DNA of 25,329 nucleotides from an uncultured bacterium (GTDB lineage: Bacteria; Bacteroidota; Ignavibacteria; Kapaibacteriales; UBA2268). The position numbers and the translations under genes are program-made. The DNA is taken from the NCBI GenBank assembly GCA_937875295.1, contig CALLXS010000097.1, forward strand, positions 1 to 25,329, written 5' to 3'. Position 1 is the first letter of the stretch. Each line of letters opens with the position of its first letter. Positions 14,936 through 23,455 of the stretch are shown here, piece by piece. The notes under the pieces were generated by a model. That model was given only the letters and a program-made list of their open reading frames with translations. It made no database searches and was not told the origin of the DNA.

Positions 14936-15904
14936 TTAGTTATTTGAGCTTTCTAAAATAATATCAAAGATTCGTTCCATATCATCTGGATTATAAAATT
15001 CTATTTCAATTTTTCCGCTTTTATTGTTTTTAGGAACTATTCTTACCTGAGTACCGAAAATATGTCTTAATTTATTTTGTCTATCTTCAATTACTGCTAC
15101 TAAATCCTCTGGTAATTGTGGTTTTACTTTGGCTTGCTTTGGTAAAGAAGGTGTATCGAGATCAGAGGAAAATCTTCCTTCTTCGATATCGCGTACTAAT
15201 GCTTCAGTTGCACGTACTGATAATTCTTTGTCGTATATTTCTTTCCAAGCAAGAATCATTTTCTGTGGTGTAGTGAGCGATAAAATTACTTTTGCATGCC
15301 CAATAGAAATTTCTCTATTTCTCAAAGAATCCTGTATTCTCTGAGGCAATCTTAATAATCTCAAAGAGTTAGTAATAGTTGAACGCTCTTTCCCAACCCT
15401 TTGAGCTACTTCTTCTTGAGTAATTTTGCATTCTTCAATTAATTGCTGGTATGCTTCTGCCACTTCCATTGCATTTAAATCAGAACGCTGCACATTTTCT
15501 ATCAAAGCAAAAGCCATTTTCTGATAATCAGAATCAGCTTCTATTATATGCGCAGGGACTAATTCTAATCCTGCTAATTTAGAAGCTCTTACACGTCTTT
15601 CCCCAGAAATTAAAATATATCCATCTGGTGCAATACTTACGGTAATTGGTTGAATAATTCCATTTTCAATAATAGAATTTTTTAAATCTTCTAATTCTTG
15701 TTCATCGAAACCTTTTCGCGGTTGGTAAGGATTAAAATGTATTTCATCTATACGAATCATAGGAGTTTTCATAGAATTTTCATTAGAAATAGATTGACTA
15801 TTATCTTTAGGAACGAATTTCACTCCCTCGTCAGAAACTTCTACATTTGTAGGTAATAATGCACCTAAGCCTTTTCCTAAGCCTTTTTGTTGCTTCTTTG
15901 CCAT
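14936..15904 (-). CDS. parB: chromosome-partitioning protein ParB
   Basis: This is a 322-residue DNA-binding protein of the ParB/Spo0J family. It opens with the family's KGLGKGLGALLP motif (residues 7-18, the ParA-contacting region). Next come the QPRKGFDEQELEDL and ISGERRVRASKLAGL boxes (the CTP-binding GERR motif at 101-104) and a helix-turn-helix (about 162-183, ITQEEVAQRVGKERSTITNS) that binds parS. The C-terminal dimerisation part is shorter and basic. ParB loads at parS near the origin and slides as a clamp for SMC loading and segregation. No parA lies upstream on this strand, where it normally sits; upstream is a 236-nt gap and a divergent gene. A -7-like TAATTTTG is present at 15949-15956 (minus). 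Confidence 0.96.
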   Translation of the reverse strand: MAKKQQKGLGKGLGALLPTNVEVSDEGVKFVPKDNSQSISNENSMKTPMIRIDEIHFNPYQPRKGFDEQELEDLKNSIIENGIIQPITVSIAPDGYILISGERRVRASKLAGLELVPAHIIEADSDYQKMAFALIENVQRSDLNAMEVAEAYQQLIEECKITQEEVAQRVGKERSTITNSLRLLRLPQRIQDSLRNREISIGHAKVILSLTTPQKMILAWKEIYDKELSVRATEALVRDIEEGRFSSDLDTPSLPKQAKVKPQLPEDLVAVIEDRQNKLRHIFGTQVRIVPKNNKSGKIEIEFYNPDDMERIFDIILESSNN

Positions 15905-15948
15905 TGAATATTTTTGTAATTTTCAATTAATATTTAAAATGTAATTAG

Positions 15949-15956
15949 CAAAATTA
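15949..15956 (-). promoter_or_regulatory. possible -7 element of parB
   Basis: Read on the minus strand this is TAATTTTG, the same -7 element as in the 16S and tRNA-Gln promoters, about 45 nt ahead of parB. No matching TTTG/TTG is found at the usual upstream distance, so it is weaker. Confidence 0.35.
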
Positions 15957-16140
15957 CTAATTTTTTTCGATAATTTTAAATAATATTATAAATAAATACT
16001 AATTATATGAAATATTTTAATTTATTTTGAAAATATACGTCTAAATAATTAAATTATAATAAAATTAATATTTTTTTTAGTAAATTGCTTTTTCATTATT
16101 TGCTTAAAAATATAGTGATATAAACTAAATAATAAAACAA

Positions 16141-17073
16141 ATGAAAGTACATTCCATACATTTTGACATTGACCAAATATTCTTTACTAATTTAGAAAAT
16201 ACTCCAAATGGACTATTTCTAAATTATATTAATTCTATTAGTAGTAATGATTTATCTCCAATCGATTTGGAAAATATAAATAATTATCCTCAAATTACTG
16301 ATGAATTAATAAGAATTTGCCTCGAAGCTGGCGATGCCGATTCTATTGCAATTACATTACCTACAGAAAGTGTCTTGCTTAGCTATATCCCAGGAGATAT
16401 TAATATGGAATCTTCGCAAATAAAGCAAATGATAGAATTAGAAATTAATAATTCATTTCCGGAAAATTCAATTGATGATTTTACAATAATTCTTTACGAT
16501 TTTGCCGAAAAAATGGACGGTAATAAAATGATGATTGCTGCAATTATTCCTAATATTTTTCTTAGAAATATTAATAATATTTTAGCTCCAGTCGGATTAC
16601 CTATAAGCAAAATAAATATAAGTCAATTTGCAAATAATAATTCTTTGCTCTATAATTACCCTGAACAAAAAGAAAAAGCAGTTGCATTATTAAACTTCGA
16701 GAAAGAATATATTGACTTAACTGTAATGAAATATGGAAAACCAATTTATTTATCAAAAATTTATTACGACTCAACAGAAGAAATAGCAACAATTCTCGAG
16801 GATGAATTTAATATCATAATGACAAATTACGTAGATTATGTAGAAACAGCCTTCTTATGCGGAAAATATTTAACTGCTGATATTTTACAACGAGGTGAAG
16901 CAAAATTAGCAGAATTCCTTATGACTGGGGTAAGGTTAAATACTTTCAAAATGATTCGCACTAATTTAGAACAAAGGGAAAAAGATTATTGTGCTCGCAC
17001 TGCACATATTTATTCATCTTCTATTGGAGCAATTTTGCCTAATATTGGGAATGAATCAGTTTTTAAATATTAA
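16141..17073 (+). CDS. PilM/GspL-like actin-fold protein (divergent)
   Basis: This is a 310-residue cytoplasmic protein with no signal peptide or membrane segment. It follows the general pattern of the PilM family. An ADSIAITLPTESVLLSYIPG segment (residues about 80-99) is followed by IKQMIELEINNSFPENSIDD (about 105-124), comparable to the family's W-E/A-Q-YIP-F block. A second lobe carries EKAVALLNFEKEYIDLTVMK, KYGKPIYLSKIY (about 180-210), the place of the DIG-like nucleotide loop. The key glycines of the phosphate loop are largely missing, so ATP binding may be lost. PilM docks on pilus or secretion inner-membrane proteins. It directly precedes rsmD (5 nt), with no pil genes in the window. 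The assignment is by pattern only. Confidence 0.5.
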   Translation: MKVHSIHFDIDQIFFTNLENTPNGLFLNYINSISSNDLSPIDLENINNYPQITDELIRICLEAGDADSIAITLPTESVLLSYIPGDINMESSQIKQMIELEINNSFPENSIDDFTIILYDFAEKMDGNKMMIAAIIPNIFLRNINNILAPVGLPISKINISQFANNNSLLYNYPEQKEKAVALLNFEKEYIDLTVMKYGKPIYLSKIYYDSTEEIATILEDEFNIIMTNYVDYVETAFLCGKYLTADILQRGEAKLAEFLMTGVRLNTFKMIRTNLEQREKDYCARTAHIYSSSIGAILPNIGNESVFKY

Positions 17074-17078
17074 TATTT

Positions 17079-17642
17079 ATGAGAATTATTTCTGGGAACT
17101 TAGGGGGTAGGAAATTTAATGGCAAAATACCTCCCGGAGTACGTCCTACAAGTGATATAGCACGAGGAAGCGTATTTAACAAATTACAAAATATTATTGA
17201 TTTTGATGGTGCAATCATTGCTGATATTTGCGCCGGAACCGGCTCAATGGGCATTGAGTGTATTAGTAGAGGAGCAAAATTTTGTGCATTTGTTGATAGT
17301 TCTAGAAAATCTTGTGATTATATTAAGCAAGCTCTCGATAATTTCAATATTCCCAAAGATACCTATACAATAATTAATAAAAAATCCGATAAATTTTCAG
17401 AATATTTCAATGTAAATTTCCCAAAATTAAAATTTGATATAATTATTTCTGATCCTCCATACATCGAAAATGTTATAAATACTCTGTTAGATGATATTCT
17501 TAAATATGAATTATTAAATAAAAATGGGATAATTGTCGTCGAATATTCATCGAATCGCGACTTAATTATTCCAGAAGCAATGGAATTAATTGACAATAAA
17601 ATCTTTGGAGAAACAAAATTATCATATATTCAAATAAAATAA
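17079..17642 (+). CDS. rsmD: 16S rRNA m2G966 methyltransferase RsmD
   Basis: This is a 187-residue SAM-dependent methyltransferase that methylates G966 of 16S rRNA during 30S assembly. The N-terminal MRIISGNLGGRKFNG and PPGVRPTSDIARGSVFNKL blocks are characteristic. The SAM-binding IADICAGTGSMGIECISRGA motif (about residues 50-69) and catalytic DPPY motif (about 125-128) are intact. It overlaps no gene, starts 5 nt after the PilM-like gene and is followed after 27 nt by pdxA, so the three are probably cotranscribed. Its length and motif order are those of the family, and no truncation is seen. Confidence 0.95.
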   Translation: MRIISGNLGGRKFNGKIPPGVRPTSDIARGSVFNKLQNIIDFDGAIIADICAGTGSMGIECISRGAKFCAFVDSSRKSCDYIKQALDNFNIPKDTYTIINKKSDKFSEYFNVNFPKLKFDIIISDPPYIENVINTLLDDILKYELLNKNGIIVVEYSSNRDLIIPEAMELIDNKIFGETKLSYIQIK

Positions 17643-17669
17643 TCACTTTCTAAATCACACTGAATTAAA

Positions 17670-18656
17670 ATGAAATTAATTGTATCAATTGGCGATATTA
17701 ATGGGATAGGCTTAGAGATTTTTCTAAAAGCTGTAAATCAAGTATTTAGTGAAAATCTAAATATTGATTTTACTCTTTCAGGAAATAAAAAATCAATTAA
17801 TGAATATATTTCTCTAATAAAAGACAAATTGAATTTCAATTGTTTTGTCGAAAACGATATTCATATCAATAACCACAAAATCGAAATTAAAGAAATTGAT
17901 ACATATTCCCCAATATATTTTGGGAAAATCAGTCCAATCGCTGGGAAATTAGCTGGAGAATCTATTGAATTATCAGCAAAAGAAGTCCTAAATGGTAATT
18001 ATGATGCAATTCTTACTTTACCAATAAATAAAGATGCTTTTAATTTGGCAAATAATAATTTCCCCGGTCATACTGAATTTTTAGCATCTATATGTAATGT
18101 TGATTCCCCATTAATGATATTATGCTCGCAGGGAATAAATGTAGCATTAGTTACTATTCATGAAGCAATTAAGAATGTTCCGAATTTAATTACAACTGAT
18201 ATTCTGAATATTAGATTTCAACAATTTTTTAATTCATTGGTGCAGGATTTTGCTTATGCTGCTCCTAAAATTGCAGTTTTATCGCTCAATCCTCACGCAG
18301 GAGAAAATGGTAAATTTGGGAGCGAAGAGCTTGATACTATTATTCCAGCTATTAAGAACTCCTATCTTAAAGATCATTTATTCGGACCTTTCCCAGCAGA
18401 CGGATTTTTCGCTCATGGTAGTTATAAAAATTATTCTGGGGTTCTTGCCATGTATCACGATCAAGGATTAATACCACTTAAATTATTAGCAGATGGAGGA
18501 GGAGTAAATTTTACAGCAAATTTACCAATTGTTCGCACTTCACCAGATCACGGTACAGCTTTTGAAATTAGTGGTCAAGGAGTAGCAGATCATAAAAGCA
18601 CTTATGAAGCAATTATTTTAGCTAAAGAAATATTTATGAAACGAAAAAAAACATAA
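17670..18656 (+). CDS. pdxA: 4-hydroxythreonine-4-phosphate dehydrogenase PdxA
   Basis: This 328-residue enzyme oxidises and decarboxylates 4-phosphohydroxy-L-threonine, a step of the DXP-dependent pyridoxal phosphate pathway. Metal ligands and signature blocks are visible: FPGHTEFLASI (about residues 130-140), LSLNPHAGENGKFGSEE (about 206-222), GPFPADGFFAHGSY, and GVLAMYHDQGLIPLK with its His, followed by a glycine-rich DGGGVNFTANLPIVRTSPDHGTA segment. The usual partner PdxJ is not in the window. It closes the PilM-like/rsmD/pdxA run and is convergent with dnaB; the 85 nt between them hold only a weak AT-rich repeat. Confidence 0.97.
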   Translation: MKLIVSIGDINGIGLEIFLKAVNQVFSENLNIDFTLSGNKKSINEYISLIKDKLNFNCFVENDIHINNHKIEIKEIDTYSPIYFGKISPIAGKLAGESIELSAKEVLNGNYDAILTLPINKDAFNLANNNFPGHTEFLASICNVDSPLMILCSQGINVALVTIHEAIKNVPNLITTDILNIRFQQFFNSLVQDFAYAAPKIAVLSLNPHAGENGKFGSEELDTIIPAIKNSYLKDHLFGPFPADGFFAHGSYKNYSGVLAMYHDQGLIPLKLLADGGGVNFTANLPIVRTSPDHGTAFEISGQGVADHKSTYEAIILAKEIFMKRKKT

Positions 18657-18741
18657 CAAATATTTAGGTTTTATACTAATATTTCTAAAAGTACTTTTAA
18701 TTTGCAACAAGCATAAAATAATATTACATAAAAATAATTTA

Positions 18742-20226
18742 TTAAAAAGGTGGTTCTTCTCCTATTTCATCATATTCTTCAAATTGATCTAATTCTTTAA
18801 AATTATTATTTTGATTAGGACTATTTGAAGAATCGTAACTTTCCGGCATATATGATAAATTTTCAAAGCGAGCATAGTCCTTTAAGAAGGCTAACCGTAT
18901 AGTTCCAATTGCTCCATTACGTTGCTTTCCGATGATTATTTCAGCAGTGCCTTCAGTAGGAGAATTGTCTTCAGGATAAAATTCTTTTTTATAAACTTCT
19001 GGTCTATTAATAAACATAACGACATCAGCATCTTGCTCTATAGAACCGGATTCCCTTAAATCAGACAACATAGGAGTTTTATCAGTTCTACTTTCTACAG
19101 CTCTATTTAGCTGCGCCATAGCTATCACAGGAATATTTAATTCTTTAGCCATTTCCTTGAGCGAGCGAGAAATAATTGATATTTCGCGTTCCCTACTTTC
19201 AGCTTTCACGTGTATAAGTTGCAAATAATCAATCATTACTAATTCAATTTTTTGCTCAGATTTTAGTCTTCTGCATTTAGCTTTTAATTCTACTAAATTA
19301 AGAGCTGGACTGTCATCAATGTAGAGTGGTATTTCTGCTAATTTCCCAAGTTCTGCTACTATCTTAGGCATTTCGCTATCTTTGATATTTGCAGTACGGA
19401 TCTGCTGTTGATTAATTTTCGTTTCAGCACTAAGCAACCTAAATAGCAATTGGTCTGCCGCCATTTCTACAGAAAAATAAGCAACAGGTTTTTTATAAGT
19501 CAAAGCAACATTACGCGCAATTGACAAGGAAAGAGCTGTTTTGCCCATTGATGGTCTTGCAGCTATAATAATTAAATCAGACTTCTGGAAACCGCCTAAA
19601 ATTTTATCTAATAAAAAATAGCCCGAAGGTACTCCCGACATTCCAGTTCCTTCTTTTAACGCATTAATTGTCTGCAGAGCATTATGAGCTAATGAATTCA
19701 TATTATGATATGAATTAATAAATCTTTTTTCAGCTAATTTAAAGATTTCTTGCTCGGCTCTATCAATTTCATCTAAAGCATCTACTCCCTCGTCATAACA
19801 ATTTTCTAGGATCTGCCCAGCAGTCAAAATTAAATTTCTTTTTAGAAATCGCTCTACAATTATTCTAATATGGAAATCTACATTTGCAGCTGTAGGAGTA
19901 GCATTCATTAGATCAGCTAAATAATTTGCACCATTTATTTTCTCATAAATGTCTCTTTTTTTAAGCTCATCAGATAAAGTGATTACATCTATATTGATTT
20001 GTCTGTCGTACATATCTAATATAGTATCAAATGTAAGTTTATTCGCTTCGTTATAAAAGCTGTTTGTCTCTAAAATTGCAGCAGCTTTAGAAATAGCAGA
20101 TCTATCCAAAAGCATAGCACCTAATACTGCAGATTCAGCTTCAGCAGAATATGGTGGTATCCTTGCTCCTATTATCTCGTTAATTGACTTTACTTTTGCA
20201 CTTTTTCTTGATGATTTGCTTTCCAT
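18742..20226 (-). CDS. dnaB: replicative DNA helicase DnaB
   Basis: This 494-residue hexameric helicase unwinds DNA ahead of the replisome. The N-terminal domain starts with the typical PPYSAEAESAVLGAMLLD (about residues 24-41). The C-terminal RecA-like domain has the Walker A IIAARPSMGKTALSLSIA (about 221-237), the VAYFSVEMAADQLLFRLLS block, the Walker B-type MIDYLQLI, and the R-finger region SDLRESGSIEQDADVVMFI. A short acidic tail (last 30 residues, EEYDEIGEEPPF) is variable. No intein interrupts the ATPase domain. It follows the sorting-domain gene by 50 nt and may be transcribed with it. Confidence 0.97.
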   Translation of the reverse strand: MESKSSRKSAKVKSINEIIGARIPPYSAEAESAVLGAMLLDRSAISKAAAILETNSFYNEANKLTFDTILDMYDRQINIDVITLSDELKKRDIYEKINGANYLADLMNATPTAANVDFHIRIIVERFLKRNLILTAGQILENCYDEGVDALDEIDRAEQEIFKLAEKRFINSYHNMNSLAHNALQTINALKEGTGMSGVPSGYFLLDKILGGFQKSDLIIIAARPSMGKTALSLSIARNVALTYKKPVAYFSVEMAADQLLFRLLSAETKINQQQIRTANIKDSEMPKIVAELGKLAEIPLYIDDSPALNLVELKAKCRRLKSEQKIELVMIDYLQLIHVKAESREREISIISRSLKEMAKELNIPVIAMAQLNRAVESRTDKTPMLSDLRESGSIEQDADVVMFINRPEVYKKEFYPEDNSPTEGTAEIIIGKQRNGAIGTIRLAFLKDYARFENLSYMPESYDSSNSPNQNNNFKELDQFEEYDEIGEEPPF

Positions 20227-20276
20227 TATATATATTTATTTATAAATAAATTGAAAAATAGATTTATAATTAATAA

Positions 20277-21062
20277 TTAATATATTACTACGCGTTTTTG
20301 TTTTACTAATTTTGAACCTATACGAGCTTGAATTACGTAATCTCCTCTTGGCATAAGTTTGCCTTTAGAATCTCTTAAATTCCATGTGAGAGTATAGTTT
20401 CCTGGTTGTTGATAGCCCTTAAACATTGTTTGGAGTACAATTGCTTGAATTGAATACACTACAACCTCAACATCAGTAGCAGCATCTACATTATATTTAA
20501 ATACTGGCGATACATCTTCAGTTAGCCCAAGTAATCTACCAATAGTGCTTAAACTGATTTGCATTGTACCTGGTCCCGGCAAGGTGCGCACGCCCGGCAC
20601 ATAGAATGCTTGCTTAATTCCATATTCATAATTTGCTACATCTACCGCAAGAGGTTTGTATGATGATTGAGGTATCATCGCAAGATTTTTCATAGCTACA
20701 GACCACTCAGTGTTAGCTATAGATTCTAAAAATGCTGATTCTTTCGATGCTTCTAATAGCTCTAAATTAAACCTAGTGCTTTGAGTAATTTTCGTTCTCA
20801 TAGCGCTATAATACATGCTATCTTGTTCCGGAGAATAAATTATACTTTCCTTAGCTCCTGGTAGTAGAACTTTATTTTCATTTTGGTTGATTTTAATTTC
20901 CTCACCTTTTAGCTTTTGTAAATCTGTTCTTTTATCTTGCTGAATAATTATTGATTTCGAAGAATCAATTTGTGATTTATATTGAGCTTGCAGGCTAAAA
21001 TATGAAAATATAATCCCTGTAATTACTATGAAGACTCTAATAATGTTAATTTTATATAGCAT
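20277..21062 (-). CDS. secreted protein with FlgD-Ig/type IX sorting-like C-terminal domain
   Basis: With the ATG at 21062 (a TTG at 21092 adds ten residues) this is a 261-residue protein. A signal peptide of about 27 residues ends near SLQAQ. The middle is unassigned, helical and charged. The C-terminal 90 residues have the pattern of the FlgD-Ig/T9SS sorting domain: FKYNVDAATDVEVVVYS, QPGNYTLTWNLRDSKGKLMP, RGDYVIQARIGSKLVKQKRV. In type IX systems such tails direct transport through the outer membrane, fitting the PorQ gene at 2628. The protein is probably cell-surface or secreted. It precedes dnaB on the same strand. A periplasmic protein with a FlgD-like Ig fold is the alternative. Confidence 0.65.
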   Translation of the reverse strand: MLYKINIIRVFIVITGIIFSYFSLQAQYKSQIDSSKSIIIQQDKRTDLQKLKGEEIKINQNENKVLLPGAKESIIYSPEQDSMYYSAMRTKITQSTRFNLELLEASKESAFLESIANTEWSVAMKNLAMIPQSSYKPLAVDVANYEYGIKQAFYVPGVRTLPGPGTMQISLSTIGRLLGLTEDVSPVFKYNVDAATDVEVVVYSIQAIVLQTMFKGYQQPGNYTLTWNLRDSKGKLMPRGDYVIQARIGSKLVKQKRVVIY

Positions 21063-21092
21063 CGAAAATATAATATAATGATTATTATTCAA

Positions 21093-21405
21093 GAAATTAA
21101 TATTTTACTAATACGAATTAAAAATTAAAATGTAATTAACATACTCGCATTTTAATTCAATTCTTATAAATTAAAACGAATATGAGAATTTAAAGTGTAT
21201 TAGAAAAATTTTAAATTTGTAAAATTTCTAAACTACTAAATTACTAAAATTAATACTTACATTTGCATTCAAGCATTATTTTTTATTTCTATTTTCAATT
21301 TCACTAAGTATAATTAAAAATTTTTATTATTTTTGAAATTCGATATTTTTAATAATGAATTTAAAGCATTAATATTATTAAATAGAAAAAAACAAATAGA
21401 TTCTT
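21093..21405. other. divergent intergenic region before rimM
   Basis: These 313 nt lie between the minus-strand sorting-domain gene and rimM. They contain an inverted repeat AATTAAAATG/CATTTTAATT (21123-21132, 21148-21157, 15-nt loop) and a TACATTTG (21258-21265) that fits the Bacteroidota -7 element on the plus strand but lacks a -33 partner. I see no gene. Confidence 0.55.
21258..21265 (+). promoter_or_regulatory. possible -7 element of rimM
   Basis: TACATTTG fits TAnnTTTG, with a start near 21272, leaving a leader of about 130 nt before rimM. The nearest upstream TTTG is at 21216-21219, too far away, so support is weak. Confidence 0.3.
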
Positions 21406-21930
21406 ATGCAATTAAAATATATTGGTACTATAACCTCCATTAAAGGTTTAGATGGCTCAATGATTCTCTCTGATATTGACACAGGAATAAAAGAAATTGA
21501 ACCAAATACAGAAGTATATATTGGATTCTCTGAAAATTTCACATCTAAATATTCTGTGCGGAGTTTTCATAAACTCGGATTTCATTCAATGATAAGCTTA
21601 AATGAAATTAGTAATCCGGAAGATGCTGAGAAACTAAAAGAAGCTGGAATTTTCATTAGTAAAATTGAACTTAATAAAAGTCAAATCAATGTACTAAAAG
21701 ATGAATTAATTGGAGTAAAAGTTTATAATATTGATAATAATGAATACTTGGGAGAAATAACTGATATCTGGGATTTGCCTTCTGGTGAGGTTTGGATTGT
21801 ATCAGGAGCAAAAGATGAATATACAATACCAGCTGTCGATGAATTTATTAAATCTTATGATAAGAGAAAGAAAACTATAAAAGTAAAGCTGATAGAAGGA
21901 TTAAAAAATCTAAATTCTAATGATGAATAA
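21406..21930 (+). CDS. rimM: 16S rRNA processing/30S maturation factor RimM
   Basis: This 174-residue protein is normal RimM length. The N-terminal RimM beta-barrel has YIGTITSIKGLDGSMILSD and, further on, VRSFHKLGFHSMISLNEISN, EDAEKLKEAGIFI. The C-terminal PRC-barrel contains LIGVKVYNIDNNEYLGEI, the PSGEVWIVSG segment, and EYTIPAVDEFI. RimM binds S19 and helps mature the 3' major domain of the 30S subunit. It is followed after 23 nt by trmD, the usual gene order (often rpsP-rimM-trmD-rplS), but rpsP and rplS are not adjacent here. The sequence is divergent, which is common for RimM, but the order of the gene next to trmD supports it. Confidence 0.92.
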   Translation: MQLKYIGTITSIKGLDGSMILSDIDTGIKEIEPNTEVYIGFSENFTSKYSVRSFHKLGFHSMISLNEISNPEDAEKLKEAGIFISKIELNKSQINVLKDELIGVKVYNIDNNEYLGEITDIWDLPSGEVWIVSGAKDEYTIPAVDEFIKSYDKRKKTIKVKLIEGLKNLNSNDE

Positions 21931-21953
21931 ATTCAAATTAAATTTTAGAAAAA

Positions 21954-22682
21954 ATGGGAAACGATATGAAAGATAAATCAGAAAATGAGTTAATACGAAT
22001 TGATGTGATTACAGGATTTCCAGACTCTTTTTTATCAATATTAAATACGAGCATAATAAAAATTGCACAAGAAAAAGGTAAAGTATCAATTCATTTACAT
22101 AATCTTCATAATTATGCTACTGATAAATTTAAACATATCGATGACACTCCATTCGGAGGTGGAGCTGGTATGCTAATTAAATGCGAACCAGTTTTCAATT
22201 GCATTGAAGAGCTTCTATCACAAAGACAATATAATGAAATTATATATATGACTGCTGATGGAATCCCACTAAAGCAATCGCATTGCAATGAATTATCACT
22301 TGCACAAAACATTATTATTTTATGTGGACATTTCAAAGGCATAGACCAGAGAATTAGAGATTATTTCATTACAAAAGAAATTTCAATTGGCGATTATGTC
22401 CTAAGCGGTGGAGAATTGCCTGCACTTGTTTTAATAGATTCAATTGTAAGGTTAATCCCCGGTGTGATCGGAGATATTGAAAGCGGTCTTGATGATTCAT
22501 TTATGGACGGAATCCTTGAACCACCTTTTTACACTAAGCCTGCGGATTTTCGAGGAATGAAAGTACCAGAAGTATTAACTTCCGGAAATCATAAAGAAAT
22601 AAAAAAATGGAGAGAAGAGCAATCATTAAATAAAACAAAATTACGCAGACCTGATTTATTAGAAGGTATTAATGAATTGTAA
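21954..22682 (+). CDS. trmD: tRNA (guanine-37-N1)-methyltransferase TrmD
   Basis: This 242-residue SPOUT methyltransferase places m1G at position 37 of tRNAs, which prevents +1 frameshifting. The catalytic/SAM pocket is visible: DTPFGGGAGMLIKCEP (about residues 62-77), the trefoil-knot segment LCGHFKGIDQRI, SIGDYVLSGGELPALVLID, IVRLIPGVIGD, and the C-terminal F-M-D-G-I-L-E-P-P-F-Y-T-K-P-A-D-F-R-G and SGNHKEIKKWR blocks. An alternative ATG at 21966 would shorten it by four residues and cannot be excluded. It sits in the rimM-trmD-lipM run. Confidence 0.97.
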   Translation: MGNDMKDKSENELIRIDVITGFPDSFLSILNTSIIKIAQEKGKVSIHLHNLHNYATDKFKHIDDTPFGGGAGMLIKCEPVFNCIEELLSQRQYNEIIYMTADGIPLKQSHCNELSLAQNIIILCGHFKGIDQRIRDYFITKEISIGDYVLSGGELPALVLIDSIVRLIPGVIGDIESGLDDSFMDGILEPPFYTKPADFRGMKVPEVLTSGNHKEIKKWREEQSLNKTKLRRPDLLEGINEL

Positions 22683-22707
22683 AAATTTTAATTAATAATT
22701 ATAGATA

Positions 22708-23439
22708 ATGAAAAATATTTTTGAAATTATTGAAAAAGAAATTGAAATAATTGACTCTGGATATAATTCTGGACAATATAATATGGATTTCGATGTGGAG
22801 AGATTAGAACAATTTAAATCTAAATCAGCACCTGCAATGTTTAGATTATACGGATGGAAGCCTTGGGCTGTATCATTAGGTTTTAATCAAAAAGAATCCG
22901 ATATAGATGCAAATAAATGCAAGGAAAAAAATATAGAAATAGTTCGCCGGCCCACCGGTGGAAGAGCAGTTCTTCATGCTGAAGAAATTACGTATTCAGT
23001 AGTTTGTCCTATCCCAGATGAATTTTCACCACACGATATTTATAGAGATATTCATATTTTATTATTAAAAGGTCTTAAAAAATTAAATATTCCAGATTTA
23101 GATTTTTCTAAATCACAACCCGATTTTAGACAATTATATAATAAAGAGATACGCTCTATTTCTTGCTTTGCAAGCTCTGCACGCTGGGAAATTGAATCGC
23201 AAGGTAAAAAAGTTGTTGGTTCTGCTCAAAGAATTTTTGGTAATACTTTACTTCAGCATGGTTCTATTTTGCTTAATCATGGCTATAATGTCTTAGCTGA
23301 TATAATTAATACTGATGATGAAACTAATAGAAAAGCTCTAAGAGAATGGACTTTAGAGCATAGCATTTCCGCTTCTGAAGCTACAGGAAGAACTATTACT
23401 TATGACGAAGCATCAAAGGCAATTCTAAGTTGCTTTTAA
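22708..23439 (+). CDS. lipM: octanoyltransferase / lipoate-protein ligase family (LipM-like)
   Basis: This 243-residue protein belongs to the biotin/lipoate protein ligase fold family. It has the RPTGGRAVLHAEEITYSVV motif (residues 81-99), SCFASSARWEI with a Cys at 153 in the position of the acyl-accepting Cys of LipM, and GKKVVGSAQRIFGNTLLQHG (about 166-185). This arrangement is that of LipM-type octanoyl-ACP:protein transferases, which attach octanoyl groups to lipoyl domains before LipA adds sulfur; an LplA-type lipoate ligase is the alternative. It follows trmD by 25 nt, and the three genes are probably one unit, although lipoylation has no known mechanistic link to tRNA or ribosome maturation. 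It is convergent with the permease gene. Confidence 0.85.
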   Translation: MKNIFEIIEKEIEIIDSGYNSGQYNMDFDVERLEQFKSKSAPAMFRLYGWKPWAVSLGFNQKESDIDANKCKEKNIEIVRRPTGGRAVLHAEEITYSVVCPIPDEFSPHDIYRDIHILLLKGLKKLNIPDLDFSKSQPDFRQLYNKEIRSISCFASSARWEIESQGKKVVGSAQRIFGNTLLQHGSILLNHGYNVLADIINTDDETNRKALREWTLEHSISASEATGRTITYDEASKAILSCF

Positions 23440-23455
23440 GCACAAATTATTATTT

